DNA from: Xenophilus sp. E41
GTDB taxonomy: Bacteria; Pseudomonadota; Gammaproteobacteria; Burkholderiales; Burkholderiaceae_C
Length of the DNA: 64,000 nt
Reading direction: 5' to 3'
NCBI RefSeq assembly: GCF_003671765.1
Contig: NZ_QPIB01000008.1
Coordinates: 186,001 to 250,000 of the forward strand
The number at the start of each line of letters is the position of its first letter. The first letter of the stretch is position 1. The notes under the pieces were generated by a model. The model saw nothing but the letters and a program-made list of their open reading frames with translations. It was not told where the DNA came from and searched no databases. Positions 46,933 to 54,950 of the stretch are shown here, in pieces. The translations under genes were made by a program, and so were the position numbers.

Positions 46933-48585
46933 TTGAACGCTCCCCACGCCACCGCCGCGCTCATGACGGGCGACGACTACCGCGAATCGCTCAGGCGCCT
47001 GAACCCCACCGTCTACGTCGATGGCCGGCGGATCGACTCCATCGCCGATGCGCCCTCGCTGCAACCCGGCATCAACGCCATCGCCCTCACCTACGACTTT
47101 GCGCACCGCCCCGAGTACGCAGCGCTGATGACGGCGATGCAGCACACCAGCGGCAAGCGGGTCAACCGCATGACCCACATCGACACCGGCAGCGGCGACC
47201 TGCTCAACAAGCTGGAGGCGGTGCGGCTCATCTGCCAGGAAACCGGCTGCGCGCAGCGTTACCTCACGCACGACGCGCTCAACGCCATCGCGCAGGTGTC
47301 GGCGCGGCTCGACGATGCCGGCGGGGGCAGCGCGCACACCGAGCGCTTCACCGAGTACCTGCACCGCGTGCAGGACCAGGACCTGACGCTGGGCGTGGCC
47401 ATGACCGACGCCAAGGGCGACCGCAGCCGCCGCCCGCACCAGCAGGCCAACGTGGACAGCTACGTGCACGTGGTGGAGCGCAACGCCGTGCAAGGCGGCC
47501 AGCGCGGCATCGTCATCAGCGGCACCAAGGCGATCGTGACCGGTGCGCCCTACGTGCACGAGCTGCTGGTGATGCCATGCCGCGCGATGGGCCGCGAGGA
47601 CGCCGACTTCGCCGTCTGCTGCGCCGTGCCGCTGGACGCACCCGGCCTCACCATCGTGGCCCGCCCCGCCGGCCGCCCCGGCGAAAAGCTGGAGCACGGC
47701 GACGCGCTCTTCAGCCGCAAGTACGGCCAGAGCACCGGCGTGTGCATCTTCGACCGCGTGTTCGTGCCCGAGGCGCGTGTCTTCTACGACGGCAGCAACG
47801 GCAGCTGGGAGCACAGCAGCCACCTCACCTACAGCTACGCCACGCACCACCGCCACAGCTGCATCGGCGCGCGCGCCGGCTTCGGCGACCTGCTGATCGG
47901 CGCCGGGGCGCTGATGTGCGAGGCCAACGGCTTCGACCCGGGGCAAGAGACGCATCTTCGCGAGCAGATGGTCGAGCTCATCACCATCACCGAGAGCTTC
48001 TTCGCCTGCGGCGTGGCCGCCAGCGTGTACGCCAAGGCCGACCCGCACTGCGCCGTCTTCATGCCCGAGCCGGTGTTCGCCAACATCGGCAAGCTGCTGC
48101 TGGCCACGAAGATCTACGACATGCACCGCATCGCGCACTACGTGAGCGGCGGGCTCATCGTCACCCTGCCCGGCCCCGACGAGGACCACAACCCCGAGAC
48201 GGCCGGCCGCCTGGCCGACCTGCTGCGCGCCAACCCCGAGGTCCCATACGAGCAGCGCATCGAGACCGCCCGCTTCATCGAGGACCTCACGGCCGGCTAC
48301 CAGGGCGGGTGGTACAGCACCATCAGCCTGCACGGCGGCGGCTCGCCCGCGGCGATGAAGCAGGAGATCTGGCGCCACTACCCCGTCGGCTCGAAGGTCG
48401 AACTGGTGGAGCGGCTGCTGGAGCGCGGCATCGCCGCCGACGGCTCCGCCGCCGCCGCGCCGCACGACCCGGCCCGCGCCATCACCCGCAACCGCCAGCC
48501 GGGCCGCTGCTGCGACGCGGGCTGCGCGCCACCGGGCCAGCCGGTGATGGTGGACCTGCCCGCGCCACGTCGCGACCCGCGCTGA
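46933..48585 (+). CDS. HpaB/AbfD-superfamily flavoprotein (4-hydroxyphenylacetate 3-monooxygenase-like)
   Basis: A 550-residue protein of the family that includes two-component hydroxylase HpaB and 4-hydroxybutyryl-CoA dehydratase AbfD. MTGDDYRESLRRLNPTVYVD is the shared N-terminal block. AbfD holds a 4Fe-4S cluster with Cys99, Cys103, His292 and Cys299 (known for the clostridial enzyme). My by-eye alignment keeps the first Cys (C106 in ETGCAQRY) and the His (H306 in THHRHS), but the others are Tyr110 and Ala313, so a dehydratase cluster is unlikely. The C-terminus has CCDAGC. The TTG start follows AGGAG; an ATG at 46906 is also possible. Substrate unknown. Confidence 0.78.
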   Translation: MNAPHATAALMTGDDYRESLRRLNPTVYVDGRRIDSIADAPSLQPGINAIALTYDFAHRPEYAALMTAMQHTSGKRVNRMTHIDTGSGDLLNKLEAVRLICQETGCAQRYLTHDALNAIAQVSARLDDAGGGSAHTERFTEYLHRVQDQDLTLGVAMTDAKGDRSRRPHQQANVDSYVHVVERNAVQGGQRGIVISGTKAIVTGAPYVHELLVMPCRAMGREDADFAVCCAVPLDAPGLTIVARPAGRPGEKLEHGDALFSRKYGQSTGVCIFDRVFVPEARVFYDGSNGSWEHSSHLTYSYATHHRHSCIGARAGFGDLLIGAGALMCEANGFDPGQETHLREQMVELITITESFFACGVAASVYAKADPHCAVFMPEPVFANIGKLLLATKIYDMHRIAHYVSGGLIVTLPGPDEDHNPETAGRLADLLRANPEVPYEQRIETARFIEDLTAGYQGGWYSTISLHGGGSPAAMKQEIWRHYPVGSKVELVERLLERGIAADGSAAAAPHDPARAITRNRQPGRCCDAGCAPPGQPVMVDLPAPRRDPR

Positions 48586-48619
48586 CGCGGGCGGCGGACC
48601 GGCGGCCGATACTGCGTCG

Positions 48620-49402
48620 ATGCCGCCACGCCGCCGCTTCGCATTGCTGTCTGCCGCCACCGCCGCACTCGCCGCGGCGGGAATCCCGGGCTGCGGCTGG
48701 CTGCCGCGGGAGCCGGCAGTGCCCATGCCCGTGCGGCGCTTTGCGGCCGCCTGCGGGCCAGGCGCCGACACGCTCCTGGTGCTGCTGCCGGGCCGCGGCA
48801 TGACGCTGGGCGAACTGGAGCGCGAAGGCTTCGTCGAGGCGGTGCGTGCGCAGCGCCTGGCCATCGACGTCTGGCTGGCCGACGCCCACCTGGGTTATTT
48901 CAAGGCCCGGACGGTCGTGGATCGGCTGCACGACGACGTTGTCGCGCCGGCGCGTGCGCAGGGCTACCGGCAGGTCTGGCTCGCGGGCATCTCGCTGGGC
49001 GGCTTCGGGGCCCTGCTGTATGCCGAGGAACATCCCGCCGACATCGCCGGCACGTTGCTGCTGGCGCCCTACCTGGGCGAGCCCGACGCGACCGCCGAGA
49101 TCGCCGCAGCAGGCGGCCTGCGCCGCTGGACCGCCCCGTCGGGCGAGTTGCCCGACACGGCCTTCGACCGCCGGCTGTGGCGCGCTCTGCAGGGCCGGCT
49201 GCAGCCCGGCCGCGCGGCGACGTCGCCGATCTTCCTGGGCTATGGCCTTCAGGACCGGCTCGCCGCCAGCCATGCCGTGCTCGCGGGCGCATTGCCGCCG
49301 GAGCGCGTATTCACCGCGCCGGGGGGCCACGACTGGGACCCGTGGCGTGGCCTGTGGGCGCGGCTGCTCGCCGCTGCACCGCTGCCGCACTGCGCGGGCT
49401 GA
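48620..49402 (+). CDS. Exported alpha/beta hydrolase
   Basis: A 260-residue hydrolase with an N-terminal signal (RRRFALLSAATAALAAAGIP followed by GC, which could be a weak lipobox). The nucleophile elbow is AGISLGGFGA, with a likely acid in YGLQDR and His in GGHDW. The function is unknown; lipase, esterase or thioesterase are all possible. It begins 34 bases after the HpaB-like gene, so it may belong to the same transcript, but codon use and fold give no pathway link. A short repeat element follows its stop. Confidence 0.72.
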   Translation: MPPRRRFALLSAATAALAAAGIPGCGWLPREPAVPMPVRRFAAACGPGADTLLVLLPGRGMTLGELEREGFVEAVRAQRLAIDVWLADAHLGYFKARTVVDRLHDDVVAPARAQGYRQVWLAGISLGGFGALLYAEEHPADIAGTLLLAPYLGEPDATAEIAAAGGLRRWTAPSGELPDTAFDRRLWRALQGRLQPGRAATSPIFLGYGLQDRLAASHAVLAGALPPERVFTAPGGHDWDPWRGLWARLLAAAPLPHCAG

Positions 49403-49432
49403 GCCCTCTCGACAGGCTCAGCCCGAACGGGT
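49402..49432. repeat. Short intergenic repeat (GACAGGCTCAGCCCGAACGG type)
   Basis: GAGCCCTCTCGACAGGCTCA followed by GCCCGAACGGGTC. It resembles the widespread CTTCGACAAGCTCAGGGCGA-like repeats remembered from many proteobacterial genomes (not verified). It contains internal dyads (GAGCC/GGCTC, CCCG/CGGG) and sits between convergent genes, where it might help termination. Confidence 0.55.
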
Positions 49433-49464
49433 CTTGAGCCTTTTGAAGGGTGGCCCGCAGCCTT

Positions 49465-50571
49465 CTAGCGCGGCTGCAGGCGGACGAGCTTGCCGTCCTG
49501 GGCGTCGGTCAGCACGTAGAGCAGTCCGTCGGGACCCTGGCGCACGTCGCGGATGCGCGCGCGGCCGTCCTCCAGCAGCTTGTGTTCGGCCACGACCTTC
49601 CCGTCCTTGAGTTCCATGCGGTCGAGGTAGCCGAACTTGAGCGATCCCACGAAGAGGTTGCCCTTCCAGCCGGAACCGTAGCGGTCGCTGGTGAGGAAGG
49701 CCATGCCCGACGGCGCGATCGAGGGCACCCAGTACTTGAGCGGCTGCTCCATGCCGGCCTTGGCCGTGAGGCCGTCGCCGATCTTCCCGCCGCCATAGTT
49801 CTCGCCGTAGGTGATGACCGGCCAGCCGTGGTTGCGGCCGGCCTGCGGCACGTTGATCTCGTCGCCGCCTTGCGGGCCATGCTCGTGCATCCAGAACCTG
49901 CCATCCGGTCCCAGCGTGGCGCCCTGGCCGTTGCGGTGGCCGTAGCTCCAGATCTCCGGCAGCGCGCCGGCGCGGTTGACGAAGGGGTTGTCGGCGGGCG
50001 CCTTGCCGTCCTTCCGGATGCGGATCACCTTGCCGAGGTGGTTGTCCAGCGTCTGGGCGTCTTCCTTGCGGCTGAAGCGATCGCCCAGGGTCATGAACAG
50101 CGTGCCATCGGGCATCTCGACGATGCGGCAGCCGAAGTGATGGCGGCTGGCCACCTTCGGTTTCTGGCTGAAGAGCACCTGGACGTTCTCCAGCCGCGTG
50201 CGATCGGTCGACAGTTGCGCCTTGGCCAGCGCCGTGCTGTTGGCGCTGCCGCCGGCGTCCGGCTCCGAGTAGCAGAAGTAGACGGTCCGGTTGCTGGCGA
50301 AGGCCGAGTCGGTGACGACATCGAGCAGGCCGCCCTGCCCGCCTGCGGCGATGGGGGGCAGACCCTGCAGCGCCTCGTTCAGGCGGCCATCGGGCTCGAC
50401 GACGCGCAGCCTGCCCGGCTTCTCGGTCACAAGGAAGCGCCCGCCCGGCAGGAACGCGACGGCCCAGGGGTTCTCCAGCCCCGAAGCCACCACTTCGGGC
50501 CGCACCTGGGCCTGCGCAGTCGCCATTGCCGCCCACAGGAGCCCGATCCACATGCCGTGTCTTGCCTTCAT
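49465..50571 (-). CDS. Soluble PQQ-type aldose sugar dehydrogenase (YliI-like), periplasmic
   Basis: A 368-residue six-bladed propeller of the glucose/sorbosone dehydrogenase family. The signal peptide is MKARHGMWIGLLWAAMATAQ with AQA. GLENPWAVAFLPGGRFLVTE and EHGPQGGDEINVPQAGRNHG are the PQQ/Ca-site segments, and SRHHFGCRIVEMPDG includes the catalytic His. It oxidises aldoses in the periplasm with PQQ, if the cell makes or imports the cofactor. The ATG at 50571 gives a proper signal peptide; the 32 codons upstream run through AT-rich promoter DNA. Confidence 0.88.
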   Translation of the reverse strand: MKARHGMWIGLLWAAMATAQAQVRPEVVASGLENPWAVAFLPGGRFLVTEKPGRLRVVEPDGRLNEALQGLPPIAAGGQGGLLDVVTDSAFASNRTVYFCYSEPDAGGSANSTALAKAQLSTDRTRLENVQVLFSQKPKVASRHHFGCRIVEMPDGTLFMTLGDRFSRKEDAQTLDNHLGKVIRIRKDGKAPADNPFVNRAGALPEIWSYGHRNGQGATLGPDGRFWMHEHGPQGGDEINVPQAGRNHGWPVITYGENYGGGKIGDGLTAKAGMEQPLKYWVPSIAPSGMAFLTSDRYGSGWKGNLFVGSLKFGYLDRMELKDGKVVAEHKLLEDGRARIRDVRQGPDGLLYVLTDAQDGKLVRLQPR

Positions 50572-50750
50572 ATGCAGCCTCTTTGCAATCAGAAACCTAA
50601 ACTTTCGCGTTAACTTAGTCGCAAATGAGCGTGTGCGATCAATGACCTCAGGCAATGAAAACCGCACGTGTTACAACTTTATTTTTGCTGCACCGCAATA
50701 AGTCGAACAAAATCAATGGGTTACGCTACTTTTTGAATCAATATTCCAAA

Positions 50751-50779
50751 TTGACATCGTTCAGTGTCATCAATATCCT
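50751..50779 (+). promoter_or_regulatory. Sigma-70 promoter of the NlpC/P60 gene, possibly giving a near-leaderless mRNA
   Basis: TTGACA (50751-50756), 17-base spacer and TATCCT (50774-50779). The ATG at 50788 is only 9 bases past the -10, so transcription would start within a few bases of the start codon, and no Shine-Dalgarno site is seen. It lies in the most AT-rich stretch of the window (about 50,580-50,790), which otherwise holds no gene. Confidence 0.55.
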
Positions 50780-50787
50780 ACGCGCCC

Positions 50788-51336
50788 ATGCGTCAAATTG
50801 TCCTCACCGCTCTGGCCCTCGCTCTTGCCGCCTCTGCCTACGCAGCCCCGCAACAGAACCAGACCGATGACATGGACAAGACGCTTGCCGATCGCAGCCT
50901 CATGGGCCACATCGACAACGTGCGCCACGCGGTGAGCGACCGCACGTCCGAGCTGGTGGTCAGCGCCATGGGCTTCCTGGGCGTCCCCTACCGCCGCGGC
51001 GGCAACAGCGCCGAGACGGGCTTCGACTGCAGCGGCTTCGTGCGCGCCATGTACAACAAGTCGGTCGGCCTGCTGCTGCCGCGCCGCGCCGAAGAGCAGG
51101 CCGCCGCCACCGAGAAGATCGACCGCAGCGACCTCAAGCCCGGTGACCTGGTCTTCTTCAACACCATGCGCCGCGCCTTCAGCCATGTCGGCATCTACAT
51201 CGGCGACGGCAAGTTCATCCACTCCCCCCGCACCGGCTCCGAAGTGCGCGTCGAAGACATGAACGGCAGCTACTGGCAGCGCCGCTTCAATGGCGCCCGC
51301 CGCGTCATCGAGGACAACAAGACGGCCGGCGAATAA
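50788..51336 (+). CDS. NlpC/P60 family cell-wall hydrolase, secreted
   Basis: A 182-residue papain-like peptidase that cuts stem peptides of peptidoglycan. The signal peptide is MRQIVLTALALALAASAYAA. The catalytic Cys81 (GFDCSGFVRAMY) is followed by His133 (RAFSHVGIYIGDG) and a third polar residue, His145 (KFIHSPRTG). PGDLVFF is the usual strand before the His. The ATG at 50788 is preferred over GTG 50764, which lies in the spacer of the promoter. A strong terminator follows. Confidence 0.92.
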   Translation: MRQIVLTALALALAASAYAAPQQNQTDDMDKTLADRSLMGHIDNVRHAVSDRTSELVVSAMGFLGVPYRRGGNSAETGFDCSGFVRAMYNKSVGLLLPRRAEEQAAATEKIDRSDLKPGDLVFFNTMRRAFSHVGIYIGDGKFIHSPRTGSEVRVEDMNGSYWQRRFNGARRVIEDNKTAGE

Positions 51337-51359
51337 CCGCCCGGACCGATGCCCAGAAG

Positions 51360-51385
51360 AATCCCGCGCGCTGCGGGATTTTTTT
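51360..51385 (+). terminator. Rho-independent terminator after the NlpC/P60 gene
   Basis: AATCCCGC-N5-GCGGGATT followed by TTTTTT, 24 bases after the stop. Confidence 0.9.
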
Positions 51386-51406
51386 CGTCCGCCGGCAGCG
51401 CCGTCG

Positions 51407-52366
51407 TCAGTCTGCGCGGTAGATCAGCACCTTGAGCGCCCGTTCGGGCGCCGCGTCCGCAAACGCCGGCGGGTTGGCCAGACGCTCGACGAAGCGCAGC
51501 GCCGGCGCTTCGGCCTGCACCAGCGCCTGCAGAAACTCCGGCCCGAGTTCCGGCGCGTTGAGGCACAGCATCGCGTGCCCGCCGGGCGCCAGCAGTTCCG
51601 GCAGGCGGCGCACGATCCGCGCGTAGTCCTTGGTGGCGACGAAGCTGCCTTTCTGGAAGCTCGGCGGATCGACGATGACCAGCGCATACGGCCCCTCGCG
51701 GCCGATGCGCCCCCAGGACTTGAAGATGTCGTGCCCCAGGAAGCTCGCGCCGCCCTCCAGGCCATTGAGCCGGTGGTTCTGCTGCCCGATGGCCAGCGCC
51801 CCGCTGCTCATGTCCATGTTCAGCACCTGATCGGCCCCCGCATGCAGCGCCGCCACCGAGAAGGCGCAGGTGTAGGCGAAGAGGTTCAGCACTTTCAGGC
51901 GCGGCGCCCAGCCGCCGCCAGCGCGCGACGCGGCATCGGCGGCCACGCGCCCCGCGATGTGCTCGCGCACCCAGCGGCGGCCCGCCGCCATGTCCAGGAA
52001 GAGGCCATGGTTCTGGCCGCGCAGCACGTGCACGCGGTAGCGCAGCCCGTCTTCGGTCACCTCGTGCGGATCGGGCACCGCACCCGCCATGGGCCACGTC
52101 TCGGTGCGGCCGCCGCCTTCGCGCACCTGCAGCACCCAGTTCAGCGGCCCGGCATCGAGTTGCCGCCAACGCGCGGCCAGCGCGTCGCCGACGGCGTCGA
52201 TCTCGGCCTGGTCCATCGGCCGAAAGCTGGTGAGCAGCAGCACGGGCGGGTAGGCGTCGAGCGCCCAGTGCTCGCAGCCGGGATGCAGACCGCCGCGACC
52301 GTGGAAGAGGCGCACGGTCTCGGTGGGCCGGTCCATGCGGGCGATGGCGTCGAGCAGGGCTTGCAT
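51407..52366 (-). CDS. Class I SAM-dependent rRNA-type methyltransferase (RlmI/RlmK-like)
   Basis: A 319-residue methyltransferase. The SAM fold starts at VLNLFAYTCAFSVAALHAGA (motif I with the acidic residue in NMDMS), and the catalytic motif is VIVDPPSFQKGSF. This resembles the RlmI/RlmK family acting on 23S rRNA, but it lacks an obvious N-terminal PUA domain, so the target base is not assigned. It stands alone, between two terminators, and its own transcript converges with the NlpC/P60 gene. Confidence 0.8.
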   Translation of the reverse strand: MQALLDAIARMDRPTETVRLFHGRGGLHPGCEHWALDAYPPVLLLTSFRPMDQAEIDAVGDALAARWRQLDAGPLNWVLQVREGGGRTETWPMAGAVPDPHEVTEDGLRYRVHVLRGQNHGLFLDMAAGRRWVREHIAGRVAADAASRAGGGWAPRLKVLNLFAYTCAFSVAALHAGADQVLNMDMSSGALAIGQQNHRLNGLEGGASFLGHDIFKSWGRIGREGPYALVIVDPPSFQKGSFVATKDYARIVRRLPELLAPGGHAMLCLNAPELGPEFLQALVQAEAPALRFVERLANPPAFADAAPERALKVLIYRAD

Positions 52367-52383
52367 GTTCGAGCTTCAGAATG

Positions 52384-52415
52384 AAAAAGCCGCGCAACCC
52401 GCATCGGGATTGCGC
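52384..52415 (-). terminator. Rho-independent terminator of the pyruvate dehydrogenase operon
   Basis: On the minus strand GCGCAATCCCG-N4-CGGGTTGCGC makes a long stem (52392-52415), followed by GGC and TTTTT. It lies about 36 bases after the lpdA stop. Confidence 0.87.
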
Positions 52416-52450
52416 AGCCAGCTATCGAAAGAATAGCAGCCCAGGGCGCG

Positions 52451-54289
52451 TCAGCCGGCTTTCTTCTGCGGCGGCAGATCGGTACAGGTGCCGTGCGCCA
52501 CTTCGGCCGCCATGCCGATCGATTCGCCGAGCGTGGGGTGCGGGTGGATGGTCTTGCCGATGTCGATCTCGTCGGCGCCCATCTCGATGGCCAGCGCGAT
52601 CTCGCCGATCATGTCGCCGGCATGCGTGCCGACGATGCCGCCGCCCAGGATGCGGTGCGTCTCGGCGTCGAACAGCAGCTTGGTGAAGCCCTCGTCGCGC
52701 GTGTTGGCAATGGCACGGCCCGACGCCGTCCAGGGGAAGTGGCCCTTCTTGACCTTGATGCCCTCGGCCTTGGCCTGGTCCTCGGTCAGGCCCACCCACG
52801 CCACTTCGGGGTCGGTGTAGGCCACGCTGGGGATCACGCGGGCGTTGAAGGCGGCTGCCGCCAGCTCCTTGTTGCCCTGCTGCTCGCCGGCGATGACCTC
52901 GGCCGCGACGTGCGCCTCGTGCACCGCCTTGTGGGCCAGCATGGGCTGGCCGACGATGTCGCCGATGGCGAAGATGTTCGGCACGTTGGTGCGCATCTGG
53001 ATGTCGACCGGGATGAAGCCGCGGTCGCTCACCGTGACGCCGGCCTTGTCGGCGCCGATTTTCTTGCCGTTGGGGCTGCGGCCCACGGCCTGCAGCACGA
53101 GGTCGTAGACCTGCGGCTCCTTGGGTGCGTTGGCGCCCTCGAACATGACCTTGATGCCGTCCTTGGTCGCCTCGGCGCCGACGGTCTTGGTGGCGGTCAT
53201 GATGTTGTCGAAGCGCGGGGCGTTCATCTTCTGCCAGACCCTCACCAGGTCGCGGTCGGCGCCCTGCATGAGGCCATCGAGCATCTCGACCACGTCCAGG
53301 CGCGCGCCGAGCGTGGAATACACCGTGCCCATTTCCAGGCCGATGATGCCGCCGCCGAGGATCAGCATGCGCTTGGGGTCGGTCCCCAGCTCCAGCGCGC
53401 CGGTCGAGTCCACCACGCGGGGGTCGTCCTTGGGCATGAAGGGCAGGCTGACGGCCTGCGACCCGGCCGCGATGATGGCGTTGCGGAACTTGACGACCTT
53501 CTTGCTGCCGGTCGTTTCCGAGCCGCTGCCGGTGGTCTCGTCGACCTCGAGGTGGTAGGCATCGAGGAAGGTGCCCAGGCCGCGCACGGTGGTTACCTTG
53601 CGCATCTTCGCCATCGCGGTGAGCCCGCCGGTGAGCTTGCCCACGACCTTGTTCTTGTGCGCGAGCAGCTTGGCGCGGTCGATCTTGGGCGCGCCGAACT
53701 CGACGCCCAGGTCGGCGAAATGCTTGACCTCGTCCATCACGGCGGCGACGTGCAGCAGCGCCTTGGACGGGATGCAGCCCACGTTCAGGCAGACGCCACC
53801 GAGCGTAGCGTAGCGCTCGACCAGCACCGTCTTCATGCCCAGGTCGGCCGAGCGGAAGGCGGCCGAATAGCCGCCCGGGCCGGCGCCCAGCACCAGCGTG
53901 TCGCACTCGATGTCGACCTTGCCGGTGTAGGTGGATGCTGCGGATTTGATCGCCGGCGCCGCAGACGGGGCGGGCGCCGGCGCCGCTTTTGGCGCAGCAG
54001 CCGCAGGGGCCGGCGCCGCGGCCGGCGCGGGCGCAGGTGCCGCCGCGCTTTCGGTCGCCTCCACGGTCAGCACCACCGAGCCTTCGCTCACCTTGTCGCC
54101 GACCTTCACGGCCACCGACTTGACCACGCCGGCGTGGCTCGACGGGATCTCCATCGAGGCCTTGTCGGACTCGACGGTGATGAGCGACTGCTCGACCTTG
54201 ATCGTGTCGCCGGGCTTGACCAGCACCTCGATCACCGCGACTTCGCTGAAATCGCCGATGTCCGGCACCTTGACTTGTTGTTCGCTCAT
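52451..54289 (-). CDS. lpdA: Dihydrolipoamide dehydrogenase with N-terminal lipoyl domain (E3 of pyruvate dehydrogenase)
   Basis: A 612-residue E3. Residues 1-80 form a lipoyl domain with Lys43 in [13 protein letters not shown], identical in that motif to both lipoyl domains of the aceF product. An Ala/Pro linker follows, then the FAD domain ([17 protein letters not shown]), redox disulfide ([13 protein letters not shown]) and C-terminal His (HPHPTLGES). Lipoyl-fused E3 is known in some beta-proteobacteria and Neisseria. It is the last gene of the operon; a second E3 gene without a lipoyl domain serves 2-oxoglutarate dehydrogenase. Confidence 0.95.
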   Translation of the reverse strand: MSEQQVKVPDIGDFSEVAVIEVLVKPGDTIKVEQSLITVESDKASMEIPSSHAGVVKSVAVKVGDKVSEGSVVLTVEATESAAAPAPAPAAAPAPAAAAPKAAPAPAPSAAPAIKSAASTYTGKVDIECDTLVLGAGPGGYSAAFRSADLGMKTVLVERYATLGGVCLNVGCIPSKALLHVAAVMDEVKHFADLGVEFGAPKIDRAKLLAHKNKVVGKLTGGLTAMAKMRKVTTVRGLGTFLDAYHLEVDETTGSGSETTGSKKVVKFRNAIIAAGSQAVSLPFMPKDDPRVVDSTGALELGTDPKRMLILGGGIIGLEMGTVYSTLGARLDVVEMLDGLMQGADRDLVRVWQKMNAPRFDNIMTATKTVGAEATKDGIKVMFEGANAPKEPQVYDLVLQAVGRSPNGKKIGADKAGVTVSDRGFIPVDIQMRTNVPNIFAIGDIVGQPMLAHKAVHEAHVAAEVIAGEQQGNKELAAAAFNARVIPSVAYTDPEVAWVGLTEDQAKAEGIKVKKGHFPWTASGRAIANTRDEGFTKLLFDAETHRILGGGIVGTHAGDMIGEIALAIEMGADEIDIGKTIHPHPTLGESIGMAAEVAHGTCTDLPPQKKAG

Positions 54290-54340
54290 GTGCGCTGTCC
54301 CCTAGTCAGTGTTTGGTGTGCGGACGCCAACCTTGCGGTT

Positions 54341-54928
54341 TCAGGCGCCCTTGAGTTTGAGAGTGATGATTTCCAGCGGGCCCGCCGTGCTGCGGTCGAA
54401 CTCGCAACCCGCGGCCAGCCCCGCCTCGGCCACTTCGCGCGCGCCCTTGGCGCGACCGTAGGCGGCGTGCATGGCGCCGAGCGCGAAGCTGCGGCCCGAG
54501 CCGATGCTCCAGAATTCCTTGAACTCGAAGACCTCGCGATAGCTGTACACGCCGTAGATGCCGCTCGCGTTGGCGAGCAAAAGGCTGAACTGGCTGGACT
54601 CGTAGGGATCGTGGTCCTCCTCCTTGGTCTGGAGGAAGAAGGTCTCCTTGAGCATCGGGTGCAGCTTGGTGAAGGTGAGGAACACCTCGTCCTTGCTGCC
54701 CAGCCGGATGTCGGCCTTGGGCATGGCCGCGAGCGCATGTCGCAGCACCGGAAAGTGCGCGATCGACCCCGAGGCGGCGAACACGTTGCGCCCGTTCGCG
54801 CCGTCGATGGTGAACAGCTTGCGGTTGTCCTCGGAGCGGTGCGACAGCCGCGTGTCCCCGAAGGTCACGAGCGTGTCGGCACCGATCGCCACCTGGCCGC
54901 CCTTGCGAACGGCCACCACGGTTGTCAT
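54341..54928 (-). CDS. HslV/proteasome-like Ntn-hydrolase (possible beta-proteobacterial proteasome homologue)
   Basis: A 195-residue protein with the proteasome beta-subunit fold. After removal of Met it starts TTVVAVRKGGQVAIGADTLV, aligning without gaps to HslV ([20 protein letters not shown]). Thr1 and Asp17 are kept. The HslV catalytic Lys33 position is Asp here (SEDNRKLF, residues 31-38), with Lys at 36. GSGRSFALGAMHAAY matches the HslV GSGGPYAQAAA helix. No HslU or other ATPase gene is adjacent. It is likely the family called BPH (recalled from memory). It sits between aceF and lpdA, so it is expressed with pyruvate dehydrogenase. Whether it is an active protease is open. Confidence 0.8.
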   Translation of the reverse strand: MTTVVAVRKGGQVAIGADTLVTFGDTRLSHRSEDNRKLFTIDGANGRNVFAASGSIAHFPVLRHALAAMPKADIRLGSKDEVFLTFTKLHPMLKETFFLQTKEEDHDPYESSQFSLLLANASGIYGVYSYREVFEFKEFWSIGSGRSFALGAMHAAYGRAKGAREVAEAGLAAGCEFDRSTAGPLEIITLKLKGA

Positions 54929-54950
54929 CGGTTGTGGCCCGCGGTGAGCG

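Noticed and set aside
46933-48585. Annotation as 4-hydroxybutyryl-CoA dehydratase
   Set aside because: Two of the four known Fe-S ligands are not conserved in my alignment, so only the superfamily is assigned.
46810-48864. Large leftward frame extending the isochorismatase-like gene to 886 codons
   Set aside because: The extension runs antisense through the HpaB-like gene; the real hydrolase starts at 46809 with its Asp motif near the N-terminus.
42852-49402. Treating the catabolic patch as a genomic island
   Set aside because: No integrase, tRNA, transposase or clear composition change is seen at its borders.
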